64,000 bases of DNA from Kalmanozyma brasiliensis GHG001 (taxonomy: Eukaryota > Basidiomycota > Ustilaginomycetes > Ustilaginales). The DNA is taken from assembly GCF_000497045.1 (NCBI RefSeq), contig NW_015961989.1, positions 558,001 to 622,000 on the forward strand, given 5' to 3'. A program made the translations under genes and the position numbers. Shown one piece after another: positions 20,012 to 30,180 of this stretch (position 1 is the stretch's first letter; the number at the start of each line of letters is the position of its first letter). The notes below the pieces were generated by a model that searched no databases, was not told where the DNA came from, and saw nothing but the letters and a program-made list of their open reading frames with translations.

Positions 20012-22864
20012 TTAGAAGCTCTCGAGCACCTTTGCTGCCCACGGGTTGGCCTCGATCCTGGGCCTGAACTCGTCGACCACCTTTCTGAGATCCTGCAGTT
20101 CCGTCTCGGCATCCCTCCTCCCGCTCTTGTTCTCACCACTTCGTTCCGCCCACGTCTTGAGAAACTCATCGATGAGCTGGGCCCCCTCTCGCGTCGCCTC
20201 GTCGTCGACACTGTCCAGTACGCCCTTGGCCTCGTCCTCCTCGTAATCCTCCAACTCCTCCGCCTTCCTCTTGGCCAAGCGAATCACCGATGGTGGAAAA
20301 TTGGCCAGTTCCGCCACGTTGATACCCAGACTCTGATCGCTGATCCCCGCAACGACCTTGTACAGCAGCGTAATGTCGCGATCGTGGCGCGAGGCGGCGT
20401 TTTCCTTCGGCTGGACGTGCGCTACGACGTGCAGATTGCGTACGTGCGCCTGCTGTGACGCTAGGTTGGTCAACTCGTGGAAATGGGTGGCGAAGAGACA
20501 CTTGCATCGGACGTGCGTGGCGATGTATTCGGAGATGGCCCAGGCGAGGCCGAAGCCGTCGTAGGTGGAGGTGCCGCGTCCGAGCTCGTCGATGATGAGG
20601 AGAGAGTCCGATGTGGCGGTCTTGAGGATGGTAGCGGTCTCGAGCATTTCAGCCATAAAAGTCGAGACGCCCTTGAGCTGGGAATCGCCTGCACCGACAC
20701 GGGCGAGGATGCAGTCGAACACCGGGAGTGACGCGCCCGGCGCGGCAGGGACGAAACATCCCACTTGAGCGAGCAGCGCGATGATCCCCACTTGTCGGAT
20801 GTACGTCGACTTGCCGCCCATGTTCGGACCTGTGATGACCAAGAACTCGGATGCACCGCGAACCATCTCCGTGTCGTTCGGAATGAAGGTCACATCGTCC
20901 ATCACTTCCAGGCACGGATGACGCGCCTCCCTCAGATCCACATCCGCACTGGTGCCCTTGGCCCTCACCTTCGGCTTGACATACGGTATCGGCGCACTGT
21001 CCGAAACATGCGCAAAGCTGACCACCACATCCAAATGCGCAAGCACCACATTGAGCTTCTCCAGCGGTGGACAGTAGGACGATGCGATCTGGATCACTTC
21101 CTTGACCAACCCGCTCTGCGATCGACTGTACCGCTCCGAGAGATCCTTGAAGTCGTTGGCCAGATCGCGAAGCGCTTCGTTGGTAAAGTACAACCCGCCT
21201 TTGACCGTCGCAATGTCCGAATAGCCCTTCTTGTTGCGGACGAGTCCGGCATCGGTTCGCGTGACCCGCAGGCAGTAGCCGTACACGTGGTGGTTCTCCA
21301 GGTGCAGCTTCTTTTCGGTATCCATGCGAAGCTCTTTACCGGCGAGCCGGTGCTGCTCGTCGAGCTTGTCGCGCGTATCGTCCAGGGCCTCCTTGATCTG
21401 ACGCAGGTTGTCGTCAAAGTCGGGCTTGATGACAAAGTTGTGGTGCGTGAGCTCGTTGAGGTCCAGCGTGGCTTCCACCAGCTCGTTGTACTTGGTCAGC
21501 GCCTCCGCGTGGCTCGAGAAGGGTGCGATGTAGGTTGTTTCGAGCAGCGCCGCGTGTGTCTCGGACGGCGTGTCCATGTCCGAAAGGGTCTGGATGAGAC
21601 CAGGCAGCCGCAAAACGGCTTGGTAGACGCGTACAACATCTTCGAGCGTGGCGATGCCCTTTTGGAAGCGTTTGCTGATGCGGTGCATGTCGGGCATGAG
21701 CTTGAGGTAGTCGGTCTGGATGAGCTGACGCGCGCTATTGTCGTTGATGAAGAGCTCCACCAGGTTCTGGCGCTCCTCGATGGCGTGCACGTTGACGAGG
21801 GGCTGCTTGAGCCACTGGCCCAGCAGTCGTTGCCCCTGGCCGGTGCGACAGCGATTCAGCAGGCCGTAGACGCTGGTGTTCTTGCTTGACCCGGTCTGCC
21901 CTGGCTCTGGGAAGAGGTTGAGCGCGCGCAAGGCCGAATTGTCGAGACGGAGATACTGTGACAAATCGTGGGTGCGGATGGTGTACTGGCCAAAGTTGGA
22001 CTCGTCGGTCAGCAGACCGAGGTAGGTGATGAGTGCAGAAGCGGCGCCCATGGCGACCTTGAGATCGAGCTCAGGGATCGTGATGCCCGACGACTCTTCC
22101 TTGAGCAAGCGACGCAGGTCCTGATCGATGTTCTTGCCTCCAAAGTCGGCACGCTTGTTGTCGAACATGACGACGCCGCAGCGATCGATGACCTCTTTGA
22201 GCTTCTTGAGGTCAACGTCGGCGCTCTTGTCGTCCTTGGGCAGGATGCACTCCTTGACGCCGAGCTGGATGATGAGCGATTCCGTGTTGCTGTACAGGTC
22301 GTTCTCTGCGTACTCTGAGACGCACAGTTCGCGATTGGTAGCATCGGCAAAAGCAGCACCGACCGTCTTGACGCCATCGCGCGTGGTCATCTTGAGCGCC
22401 ATGACGATGGGCGAGCTGACAATGTCGGCATTGACAAAGATCATATCCTCCATCTGCTGCAGGTTGCCGGGCGACGCTTGCTTGATGATGGTCCACTGAT
22501 TGTTGCGCTTGCCACCTGCGTTGCCGTAGATCTCGACACGCATCTGGCGCGAAGTAAGTGCTTCACGGAGGAAGTTCTTGGCAGCTGCTACGCTGAGGGT
22601 GATGGATGGCAAGCCACCTTTGTCCTTGCCGCCACTGCCGAGGTATTTGAGTGCCGAGTGTGTTTTGAAGACCTGGTTGGCGATGAGGATGGCATCGTCT
22701 CCATGTGCCGAGTAGAAGTCGGAGCGGTCAAAGAGACGCAGGGTTCCTGGCGAAGGCTTGGGCATGGCCCTGAAGGTCTGGCAGAAGCTGCTCTCGGCAG
22801 CGTTGTCCAAGCCGAGGTCAGGCTTCTCGGACGTCGACGGTCCATCGTACATGAGCCCCGACAT
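20012..22864 (-). CDS. MSH2: DNA mismatch repair protein MSH2
   Basis: A 950-residue intronless protein; the ATG at 22864 is the first in the frame and gives MSGLMYDGPSTSEKPD. MutS domains follow in order: mismatch-binding domain I (about 25-150), connector, lever/clamp core, and C-terminal ATPase. The Walker A motif GPNMGGKST is at residues 679-687, with signature and Walker B sequence LLIIDELGRGTSTYDG shortly after, then CLFATHFHELTNL. Length is close to yeast Msh2 (964). In the nucleus it pairs with MSH6 or MSH3 to recognise mismatches and small loops. All ATPase residues are present, so it should be active. The adjacent RNase T2 gene converges on it; ECM15 lies upstream on the same strand. 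Confidence 0.97.
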   Translation of the reverse strand: MSGLMYDGPSTSEKPDLGLDNAAESSFCQTFRAMPKPSPGTLRLFDRSDFYSAHGDDAILIANQVFKTHSALKYLGSGGKDKGGLPSITLSVAAAKNFLREALTSRQMRVEIYGNAGGKRNNQWTIIKQASPGNLQQMEDMIFVNADIVSSPIVMALKMTTRDGVKTVGAAFADATNRELCVSEYAENDLYSNTESLIIQLGVKECILPKDDKSADVDLKKLKEVIDRCGVVMFDNKRADFGGKNIDQDLRRLLKEESSGITIPELDLKVAMGAASALITYLGLLTDESNFGQYTIRTHDLSQYLRLDNSALRALNLFPEPGQTGSSKNTSVYGLLNRCRTGQGQRLLGQWLKQPLVNVHAIEERQNLVELFINDNSARQLIQTDYLKLMPDMHRISKRFQKGIATLEDVVRVYQAVLRLPGLIQTLSDMDTPSETHAALLETTYIAPFSSHAEALTKYNELVEATLDLNELTHHNFVIKPDFDDNLRQIKEALDDTRDKLDEQHRLAGKELRMDTEKKLHLENHHVYGYCLRVTRTDAGLVRNKKGYSDIATVKGGLYFTNEALRDLANDFKDLSERYSRSQSGLVKEVIQIASSYCPPLEKLNVVLAHLDVVVSFAHVSDSAPIPYVKPKVRAKGTSADVDLREARHPCLEVMDDVTFIPNDTEMVRGASEFLVITGPNMGGKSTYIRQVGIIALLAQVGCFVPAAPGASLPVFDCILARVGAGDSQLKGVSTFMAEMLETATILKTATSDSLLIIDELGRGTSTYDGFGLAWAISEYIATHVRCKCLFATHFHELTNLASQQAHVRNLHVVAHVQPKENAASRHDRDITLLYKVVAGISDQSLGINVAELANFPPSVIRLAKRKAEELEDYEEDEAKGVLDSVDDEATREGAQLIDEFLKTWAERSGENKSGRRDAETELQDLRKVVDEFRPRIEANPWAAKVLESF

Positions 22865-23186
22865 TGTGACTGAAGATGCTCGACAGGACAGCTGGCGACG
22901 AGGATGAAGGTGAAGAGGGCAAGGAGAGCGGAGAGTGGAATCTTTCAAAGTGGCACTCTTCTCAGTTCTGAGACCCTTTGATGCTGCCTTTACGCGTCGC
23001 GTGAATCCAACAGCGCTTTGGCTGAGCTTGAGAGTGGAGGCGACTCAGCTCAAAGGCTTAACACGCTGTCATTTTCGGATACGACGCTCAGTTCACCACA
23101 GGCATCCTCATCAGATGTGAGCTGTTGAGAAGCGTCTTGACGACGGCTTTTGGCATGAGTGAAGTTCAGAGCATGACGGGGATCAG
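22865..23186. other. Spacer between MSH2 and the ECM15-type gene
   Basis: 322 bp holding the MSH2 promoter and the 3' end of the ECM15-type gene. No TATA box, repeat or RNA gene seen. Confidence 0.5.
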
Positions 23187-23701
23187 TCAATCTTGACCGA
23201 GGCGCTGAACGACGCTCTGCTTCTTGCGCTGGTTTTCGGTCTGCCCATCTGCAGTGGGAGGTGGCTTGTCTGTTCGTGTGCCAATGCGAATGTCGGTAGC
23301 GATGCGTTGAGCACCGAGACGATGGACGGCCTCGTGACAGAGCTCGATCGCCTTGCAGACGGTGGGGAAGGTGCCTTCGAGGTTGGTGCCGTAGCCGCTG
23401 TTGGAGGCAAAGAAAGAGGATGAATTGTCCGTTTCGCTCTCGTGCAGTGAAAGGGGTGCGGACTTACTGGACCTCGTAGCGGATGCCCTCATCCTTCATG
23501 CTTTCAAGCACTCGCTGGCATTCTGTAATGTATTCGCCCACTGATGTTGTCGGTGTGCCCATGGGGATGACTGTGTCGTGGGTTGTCGGGGACGTGATGG
23601 TGTGAGCCAAATTGGACAGAGCCATTCTGTGAGATAGGCTTTGCGCAGTACTCACGGCAGAAGTCGGCCACAGCGTAGAGAGGTGTTGTCGACGAGGACA
23701 T
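23187..23701 (-). CDS. ECM15: ECM15/MTH1187 (thiamine-binding-like) family protein, three exons
   Basis: Exons 23701-23656, 23570-23468 and 23397-23187 join in phase to 119 residues. The product reads MSSSTTPLYAVADFC joined to LIPMGTPTTSVGEYI, then YEVH joined to GYGTNLEG, then CHEAVHRLGAQRIATDIRIG and TRTDKP, all family signatures. Donors are GTGAGT and GTAAGT; acceptors ACACAG and CAACAG; introns 85 and 70 nt. The family (UPF0045; yeast Ecm15, archaeal MTH1187) forms small ferredoxin-like tetramers; some members bind hydroxymethyl-pyrimidine or thiamine. The C-terminal tail is longer than in yeast. The start lies 207 bp from MON1, read in the opposite direction. Confidence 0.9.
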
Positions 23702-23908
23702 CTTGAGGCGCTTCCAGTTCGAAGGATGTGGTAGAGTGTCAGGTGCGAGATGACCGGCGTGTTTGATCTAGTAGCTTCTCGTGGGCGGCGCGTGCATGCG
23801 AAGCAAAAGTGTTGGTGTGGAGGAAGCTTTGAACCCTTTCTTTTGAGACCAAACCCTATCTCGACCACCACCACCGACTTTCGCTGCGCTCATCCTCAGC
23901 CAGCTAGC

Positions 23909-26536
23909 ATGCCCCAGGCACCAGCCCCGTCGAGCGCTGACATTGATGCTGCTACCGCTGCCGACCATGCTCGAGCCTCTTCCAGCACGCCTCGCAAGAC
24001 CAGCTCAAGTCGTCCTACGGCTCTCTTGACCAAATCGTGGACCTCTGCGTCTGTTCTTCCGTCCGCAAGCTCATCACGCATCACAGTCGGCGCCAACACC
24101 AGCACAGCCGCCGACACAAGCTCTCCGCGCTCTCCTGCCTCGAACAGCAGCTCGTCTACGAGAGCTTCCACGCCGCTGCCCCAGATCACCTTCAGCCCCT
24201 CCAAGCCGCAGCTGTCCACCCGGCAGACATACGCAGAAGGGCAGTCGCTAGCAGGGCCATCTGACGAGTCACGCATTCGTATTCCTTCCCGTCAAAGCTC
24301 GGACCGAAGCGGCTCTCCTGACGCCGAACTGGGCAGGGATGGCGCATTCAATGATGCTGCCGAGGACGAGCCCGAAGCGGTAGGCATCACCGCCAGCTCG
24401 AGCATCCACGCTCTTGACCTGCTTCATCGAGTCAACGACAGGGCGGCAGCGGATCGAGTCTCGCAGACTCAAACTCTTCGATCTCGGCTGTCGCAACTAT
24501 CAATCAGTCGGGGCTCGAACAAGTATCGCAGCGAAAGCCAAGAGGCTTTAGGCAAGGCGCGCGCGCTACCACCGCAGTTTCTCGACCAGAAGCGAGCTGA
24601 CGTGGCGAATCAAGAAGACGCCGAAACCTCATCACCTGTGAAAGTTCCAGCCGAACCGGCAGACGCACAAGAAGTGCCAAGCACGGCAAGTTTCAATGCT
24701 GATGAGCAGTACGCAGATCGCAAATACTACATCCTCTCATCGGCCGGCAAGCCGATCTACATCTCCCATGCCTCGCTCTCACGTCGTAGGAGACGTCGGG
24801 ATCGCCGCCGGCGTCAGCAACAACCGGCCTCCGACGAGCCGGACTCGAAACAATCCGACGCAGCAGACGCCACTGAGAGCGATGAAGAGGACGAGAGCAG
24901 CACCACCCAAGTGGGCGTCATGCAGGCGCTCATATCCATCTTTGCCGACGAAGACTCGGACAAGCTGCGCTACGTTCGACAAGGCGATCTGCTCATCACC
25001 TTTCTCCTTCGCGCGCCGCTCTACCTCGTCTGCGTGTCCAACTGGAACGAGGAGCCGTCGACACTGCGGCAGCATCTCGAATACCTCTATCTGCAGGTGA
25101 TCAGCCTGGTCTCAGCGAGCCAGCTGAACAGGCTGTTTGCTCGGATGCCGAATTTCGATCTGCGCAGGCTGTTGGAGGGGACGGAAGGGATCTTTGACTA
25201 CCTGGTCAATCAGCTCAACGCCAACGAGACTGAGGATGACGAGCAAGATCAGCATGCCGCTGCGATAGCGCGAGTGAGCACCGATTGGGCATCATGTCAT
25301 CAATGGTGGCTGCAGGCTCTGCAACCTATCCGCATCGCCGTGCCGACGCTACGCGACCACCTGACCGCCGCTCTGCAGCCGCCAGCAGCCGAATCTGGAT
25401 CGTCAATGCAACCACACCGACCCAAGGATCTACTCTACATCCTCCTCGTCGCCAACGGGAGGATCGTAACTCTGCTTCGGCCGCGAAAGCACTCCGTGCA
25501 TCCGATCGACCTGCTCCTGCTCACCAACACGGTGATGGGCAGTCGATCGATCAAGCGATCCGGGGGCTCCGAAGAGGCAGAGATCTGGATGCCCTTCAGC
25601 ATGCCCAAGTTCGCACCGCAAGGGTTCGTGCATGCCTACGTCAAGTTCCTGGACCCATCGAGCTGGGTGGGCGAGACAGAAGCGGCAAAGGAGGGAAAGA
25701 TGACCTCGTCCGAGCTGGCCGTCATTGTCGTCACTGGCGACAAGGACGCTTTTCCGACCGTATCGACGTGGATCTCCTCCCTCGTCGCACGTCCGCCGAC
25801 ACCCGCACCGAGTGATGCTGCCGAGACCGCTTCGATCGGCTCCACCATCTCTGCCGTCTCTTCTCGCAAGGTCAGCAACAAATCGCGTTCCATCTCGAGA
25901 ACGTTGAAACCCTCCGAGGACGCGCCGGTGTGGATGACCTCCTTCCAGCGGCACATCCTGACATTGTCGCAGCACCTCTCGGACCCGCTCAACGTGGAAG
26001 CTGGTTCTCCGCGCGTATCCGCCTACACGTGTGCCGAACTTGGCCTGCCCGGTCTGCGACACTTCGTCTATCGTAGCAACAGCACCATCCAGCTCACCTC
26101 GCCCACGCTACCGGACCCGTACAGCACGAGCGCCGTCGACCGCAAACGGCTCTTCACACTCTACTCGTTGGTGCATCACAACATCCACCATCCTGCGCCG
26201 CCGTCGACGCCCCAGACCAAAGTTTCGGGGTCCAACCCCACCACCCCCGCTGCCACCTCCGGAGGAGGAGGGGGAGGGGGAATGCTGGACAGTCTCGGTC
26301 TGGGTTCGTCGCGAGATCCAAGACCGTTGCTTACTGCCGATCGCAGACTCAAAATGCAACTCGTCAAGACACAGCACGAACAGGTGCTAGGGTGGATCAC
26401 CAGCCCCTTTGAGCTCTACCTTTGTGTCAACGCGCAACTTTCCAAAAGCGCGATTGTCGCCGTGGCCAATGGGTTGACGAAATGGATCAAAGCCAATGAA
26501 AGGGATCTGTTCTTGGTCAACGCGGGCAGTTTCTAG
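23909..26536 (+). CDS. MON1: Vacuolar fusion protein MON1
   Basis: The frame has an in-frame ATG at 23750, but that is only 48 bp from the divergent ECM15 start. The ATG at 23909 (MPQAPAPSSADI) is preferred, giving 875 residues. The first 300 residues are disordered and Ser-rich. The conserved MON1 region follows: RKYYILSSAGKPIYI, then a basic and acidic insert, GVMQALISIFADEDSDKLRY, LLITFLLRAPLYLVCVS, EYLYLQVISLVSASQLNRLF, then KDLLYILLVANGRIVTLLRP and the C-terminal longin block. MON1 pairs with CCZ1 as the exchange factor for the Rab7 protein Ypt7 and drives late endosome, vacuole and autophagosome fusion. A Gly-rich tract interrupts the last domain near residue 785. No intron. Confidence 0.95.
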   Translation: MPQAPAPSSADIDAATAADHARASSSTPRKTSSSRPTALLTKSWTSASVLPSASSSRITVGANTSTAADTSSPRSPASNSSSSTRASTPLPQITFSPSKPQLSTRQTYAEGQSLAGPSDESRIRIPSRQSSDRSGSPDAELGRDGAFNDAAEDEPEAVGITASSSIHALDLLHRVNDRAAADRVSQTQTLRSRLSQLSISRGSNKYRSESQEALGKARALPPQFLDQKRADVANQEDAETSSPVKVPAEPADAQEVPSTASFNADEQYADRKYYILSSAGKPIYISHASLSRRRRRRDRRRRQQQPASDEPDSKQSDAADATESDEEDESSTTQVGVMQALISIFADEDSDKLRYVRQGDLLITFLLRAPLYLVCVSNWNEEPSTLRQHLEYLYLQVISLVSASQLNRLFARMPNFDLRRLLEGTEGIFDYLVNQLNANETEDDEQDQHAAAIARVSTDWASCHQWWLQALQPIRIAVPTLRDHLTAALQPPAAESGSSMQPHRPKDLLYILLVANGRIVTLLRPRKHSVHPIDLLLLTNTVMGSRSIKRSGGSEEAEIWMPFSMPKFAPQGFVHAYVKFLDPSSWVGETEAAKEGKMTSSELAVIVVTGDKDAFPTVSTWISSLVARPPTPAPSDAAETASIGSTISAVSSRKVSNKSRSISRTLKPSEDAPVWMTSFQRHILTLSQHLSDPLNVEAGSPRVSAYTCAELGLPGLRHFVYRSNSTIQLTSPTLPDPYSTSAVDRKRLFTLYSLVHHNIHHPAPPSTPQTKVSGSNPTTPAATSGGGGGGGMLDSLGLGSSRDPRPLLTADRRLKMQLVKTQHEQVLGWITSPFELYLCVNAQLSKSAIVAVANGLTKWIKANERDLFLVNAGSF

Positions 26537-26621
26537 GCTCTTGGGCAGGATGCAATGTCAAGCTATTTCAAGGTCGTCGACGAGCGTGTGATCCAGATTG
26601 AATGACGTGTGTGTGAAGGAC

Positions 26622-28724
26622 TCATATCCTCCCATCTCTCGATGTGCCAGGCGCACTGTGAATGCCCAACCCCTGCGGTCTGGGCGCAGCCATGAGACTC
26701 CCCCTGCTATCGCTTGTTACGATAAATCCCTCCTCTTCCTCGGCTATTGGGTGCCCACCTCTTCCGAACCAGCGTCTCCACCATCCGCCCTGCTTTCCCA
26801 GTCCCACCGCCTCCAATCTTCTCCTCAGATCGATCTGGTCCAACATGACAGCGAATCCGCTCGTTGCCTCCTCCCCCTCGACCCTCTCCGCGTTTCCTCC
26901 TACCCCGACCACTCTCTGCGTAGCCTCGTTGGCAGCGCCCGCATCGGCCTCGCTCATGCTCCTCCCTGGCGCCCTTCTCCCCGTTGCCCGGGTCAACGAC
27001 GGACTTCTCGGCTGCAGATGAAACCCAGGCGAACTGGGACTGATCCCAATCGACAAGCCGTGTTCCAACAACGCACTCAGGGACGGCTTTCTCCTTCCCA
27101 CCTCTTCCACCGCAGACTGGTCCGGGGAGGTGTTGCGTTCGAGATCGGGCGTGCGCGTGGGCGAGAAGAGGTCCGGAAAATCCAATCGGATCGACGGTCG
27201 CCGTGTTGAGTTGCGTCGTTTTGGTGTGGTGCCCCCCTCGCTCGGCAGCGTCGGGAGTAGCTCTTCCGGGCTGGCGAGAGGTGGAATGTCGAACGTGCTA
27301 GGTGAGATGCTGACCGGTGGAAGATGCGGTCCCGCGACGCCGGCGCCGTTGGCCAACATACCCTCTTCTACCGAAGGGGATGATGAGAGCAACGGCTGAC
27401 GCTCCTCTAGGGAATCAGAATCGTCCGAAGAGTGCAAGCTCACCGTCCACACCCCGCCTAATAGGACCGCTGTGCCAAGCGCAACAAGCACCACGTCGTA
27501 CCAAGCGAGCTCGCCCACCTGGTCAAAGTACACCAGGCCGAGCGCGATACTCGACGTGTTGTAGAAGCAGAATGCTAGTGGACACACAAGTGTCGGATCG
27601 GCGAGCTTGAGCGCTTTGTTGAGGTACCACAGTTGCAGTAGGGCCGCCGCGAGCAGGATGCCTAGCAACAACCAACTCTGATACCTCCCAAACTGATTCT
27701 CGCCCGCAAAGGTGAGCATGAGCAGCTCGACGCCGGACTTGGCCAGCAGCAGGCACGCGCCTGAAAGAGTGCCCGATGCACCACCGTATGCGACGGCCAA
27801 GCCGAGCTTTGTCGAGCGCAGCGTTTCCGCGTCGACGCGCGGTTCGAGGGAGGCCAGGTCCAAGCGGGGAACGTCGGGTTTCTTTCGTTTGCGCGACGAA
27901 GGGCCGAGGGTGCCGTAGTCTCTCTTACTAGCGGGCCCTGTGGGTGGTACGAGATTGCGATCAGGTATGCCGTTCTGCGTGGAACTGACGCCATGGCGAT
28001 TGGCCTCATCCCGAATGGCAAGCACGGGCGTGGCGATGCCCGAACTGCTCTCGCTGACCTCTGCGACAGGGGCGAGCGTTGGCGCTGACCATCTGCGGCG
28101 CAGTCTCCCTCTGAAAGTCGATCCGGTGCGCTTTTTCACCGGCCTCGCCGTGGGCGACCCACGGTGGGCTCGAGAATGCAGCTGCCACTCGGCGAGATGG
28201 GAGACGGTGAGCACGCCAACAAAGACAAACGTGAAGATGGTCGCGAAGGCCACGAATGTTGGTCTTGCAAACAGATCCAGCAGCTCATCCAGGCTATGCG
28301 GTGGCGAAGGCACCACGCCGAAGTATCCGATCAGCACTGCGCCGCTGGCGATGAGCAAGGTGCCCATGACCATGTACTTGGAGAGCAGGTCGTTGAGCAG
28401 GAAGCGCGCGAGCACGGCATTGTACAGCAGACTGACGGCGCCCAGCGGGGCAAGCATGACGATGGGCAGCGCACCGATCTGGAATACTGTACCACCGACA
28501 TTGGCGATGAGGAAGATGGCGAAACCGACCAGCCAGAGTGGACGACGCCATTCGGTGACCCGACGCGCGGGGGAGAGCGATTCGTTGAGCAGGTGCGATT
28601 TGCGCTGGATGGTGAGGCCGAGCGATTGGATGAAGGAGGCGAGGAGGCCGAGGATGATCGCTGTGGGCACGCTGAAGGGTGCGCCCGTGTGGCCGCCGTC
28701 GTCGACGAAGGCGACGGTTGACAT
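26622..28724 (-). CDS. NIPA-type magnesium transporter
   Basis: A 700-residue intronless membrane protein. The N-terminal 440 residues hold about nine hydrophobic segments in the NIPA (DUF803) arrangement: AIILGLLASFIQSLGLTIQR, EWRRPLWLVGFAIFLIANVG, IGALPIVMLAPLGAVSLLYN, MVMGTLLIASGAVLIGYFGV and later LACPLAF-type motifs around the last helices. A polar loop of about 100 residues follows helix 5. The C-terminal 260 residues are cytosolic, Ser/Pro-rich and disordered. NIPA proteins carry Mg2+ across plasma or endosomal membranes. The long tail is an addition relative to animal NIPA proteins and carries many S-P pairs, suggesting regulation by phosphorylation. Transport direction and membrane cannot be read from sequence. 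Confidence 0.9.
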   Translation of the reverse strand: MSTVAFVDDGGHTGAPFSVPTAIILGLLASFIQSLGLTIQRKSHLLNESLSPARRVTEWRRPLWLVGFAIFLIANVGGTVFQIGALPIVMLAPLGAVSLLYNAVLARFLLNDLLSKYMVMGTLLIASGAVLIGYFGVVPSPPHSLDELLDLFARPTFVAFATIFTFVFVGVLTVSHLAEWQLHSRAHRGSPTARPVKKRTGSTFRGRLRRRWSAPTLAPVAEVSESSSGIATPVLAIRDEANRHGVSSTQNGIPDRNLVPPTGPASKRDYGTLGPSSRKRKKPDVPRLDLASLEPRVDAETLRSTKLGLAVAYGGASGTLSGACLLLAKSGVELLMLTFAGENQFGRYQSWLLLGILLAAALLQLWYLNKALKLADPTLVCPLAFCFYNTSSIALGLVYFDQVGELAWYDVVLVALGTAVLLGGVWTVSLHSSDDSDSLEERQPLLSSSPSVEEGMLANGAGVAGPHLPPVSISPSTFDIPPLASPEELLPTLPSEGGTTPKRRNSTRRPSIRLDFPDLFSPTRTPDLERNTSPDQSAVEEVGRRKPSLSALLEHGLSIGISPSSPGFHLQPRSPSLTRATGRRAPGRSMSEADAGAANEATQRVVGVGGNAERVEGEEATSGFAVMLDQIDLRRRLEAVGLGKQGGWWRRWFGRGGHPIAEEEEGFIVTSDSRGSLMAAPRPQGLGIHSAPGTSRDGRI

Positions 28725-29283
28725 GGTGGGCGCTGGAAAGTTGCCCTTTAGGGTTGTGGGATGTCGACCGGGGGCGGCAAGAGCCGGAGCGATGCGCTTA
28801 GATGGAGCTGTGTGATGGCATTAGCGGCAGAGGTCTGGCAAATGCGCGGGCAGTGTCGATGGCGAGGGTGGTGATGTGGTGGAGAAGCAAGACGCCGCAA
28901 GCAGCTTGAAACAGGGATGTGTCGGCAAAGTGATTCATGCAGGAAGCGTAATCCGGAGCGGGTGGCCTGTCAAAGGTGTTGCTCTCACCTGCACAAGGCC
29001 ATCCCGTCCGTGCTTCGGAGCTGCAGCAGCCAAGACCGGCGTCCAAAATTGTTAAAATGTTAGTAGGATCCTCAACACACAGTTCTGAAGAAACCTTCAC
29101 ACAGCTCTGCCTTCGTCGACATCAGCACGGACAAGCCGCACACTCTAGAGAAGACCAGTGGGTATGTCATTGAGGTATACGCAACTCCTTCCAGCTACCA
29201 AAATGGATCAGAGGCGATAGTTTCGAAGGAACATTCGCCTTTTCTGCCATTTGTAGATCCAGCACGATCTGCTTCCTCCCGCT
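28725..29283. other. Spacer between the NIPA-type gene and the Smr-domain gene
   Basis: 559 bp with no gene visible; contains CCAAAATTG at 29043-29051, the same 9-mer found upstream of MPP10 and (reversed) RPL38/RPS14. Confidence 0.45.
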
Positions 29284-30180
29284 CTACATGATCACACACT
29301 CATCCTCATTGCCCGTTGTCTGCTTGGCCAGGTCCCTGGTGAAACCAGCTCCGCCCTGACCGTTGCCCCTCAGATTGACCACCAGCACACCGGCGTTCCT
29401 CGGATCCAGATGGGCCTCTAACCTGTAATCCTGCATCATCTTCTCCACTGCGGGCGCAATGTGTTGTCTATGATCCTTGCTGTGTAGCCCTTTGCCGACG
29501 ATAATGCGCATCTCTGTCCAGCCCTGGGCTTGACCCTGGCGGACCGCCTGTTCGGTGCGTTCGAGCGCCTCGGAAGTGTACAGCCCGTGAAGGTCGACGG
29601 TGCCCTGCGGGGAGTCTTCGTTGTTGGCCATAAAGATCCAATCGGCGGCCTGCTTGTTGAGGCGCTCCATGTTGAGCTTATGCTCGTGGCCCTCGTTGCT
29701 GAGCTGCTTGGCGCGGCCGCCGTCGTTTTGGGCGTAAGCCTTGTGCGACTGGTCGAAGCAGCGCGCCATCTGGTCGCCCTCGGATCGCGCTTGGTTGCGA
29801 AGGTTCATATATTGCGCGTCGTGCTGGTTCACCTGGTTGTCCGCAGAGTATTTGTAGTGTGGGCCCTGCGTGGGTGCGCCATGGTGCGGTTGAGGGGCGC
29901 TATACGCACCTTGGGGTGGTGGATGGTCGTAACCCCCAGAAGGGGCGGCGTAACCGGTACCGAAACCGCCCCCATAGCCACCTTGCTGCTGATTGCCGTA
30001 CGAGGCTTGTTGAGCGTATGAGCCGCCTTGCTGCTGCTGCCCACCTCCGTAGCCACCACCACCGCCTCCTCCTCCTCCACCACCACCACCCTGGTTCTTC
30101 TTGTACAAGCCAAACGCCTTCTTGGCGTACTTGATGATCTGGCGCCGGTTCTTCTTGACGAAGCGGATGAGTTCGTCCAT
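29284..30180 (-). CDS. DUF1771-Smr domain protein with C-terminal CaaX box
   Basis: A 298-residue protein from the ATG at 30180 (upstream frame has no ATG). Order: a basic amphipathic N terminus MDELIRFVKKNRRQIIKYAKK; a Gly/Gln/Tyr-rich low-complexity region with thirteen consecutive glycines; the helical DUF1771 (about 125-190, NLRNQARSEGDQMARCFDQS); and the Smr domain with VDLHGLYTSEAL and IIVGKGLHSKDHRQHI. It ends DECVIM, a CaaX box of the farnesyl type. Smr domains are nucleic-acid endonuclease or binding folds; eukaryotic members act on ribosome-associated mRNA. The CaaX box suggests membrane attachment by farnesylation, which is an inference. It is divergent from TMA22, with 412 bp between starts. 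Confidence 0.92.
   Translation of the reverse strand: MDELIRFVKKNRRQIIKYAKKAFGLYKKNQGGGGGGGGGGGGGYGGGQQQQGGSYAQQASYGNQQQGGYGGGFGTGYAAPSGGYDHPPPQGAYSAPQPHHGAPTQGPHYKYSADNQVNQHDAQYMNLRNQARSEGDQMARCFDQSHKAYAQNDGGRAKQLSNEGHEHKLNMERLNKQAADWIFMANNEDSPQGTVDLHGLYTSEALERTEQAVRQGQAQGWTEMRIIVGKGLHSKDHRQHIAPAVEKMMQDYRLEAHLDPRNAGVLVVNLRGNGQGGAGFTRDLAKQTTGNEDECVIM
30052..30090 (-). repeat. Poly-glycine coding tract
   Basis: Interrupted CCA/CCT trinucleotides on the plus strand encode thirteen glycines in the Smr-domain protein. Mixed codons indicate selection or age rather than a single slippage event. Confidence 0.8.

Noticed and set aside
20765..21889. A 374-codon plus-strand frame opposite MSH2
   Set aside because: Shadow of MSH2; no domain, while MSH2 is complete on the minus strand.
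23750..23908. Upstream in-frame ATG for MON1
   Set aside because: It lies 48 bp from the divergent ECM15 start and encodes a Cys/Arg-rich stretch unlike MON1 N termini; the ATG at 23909 is preferred.
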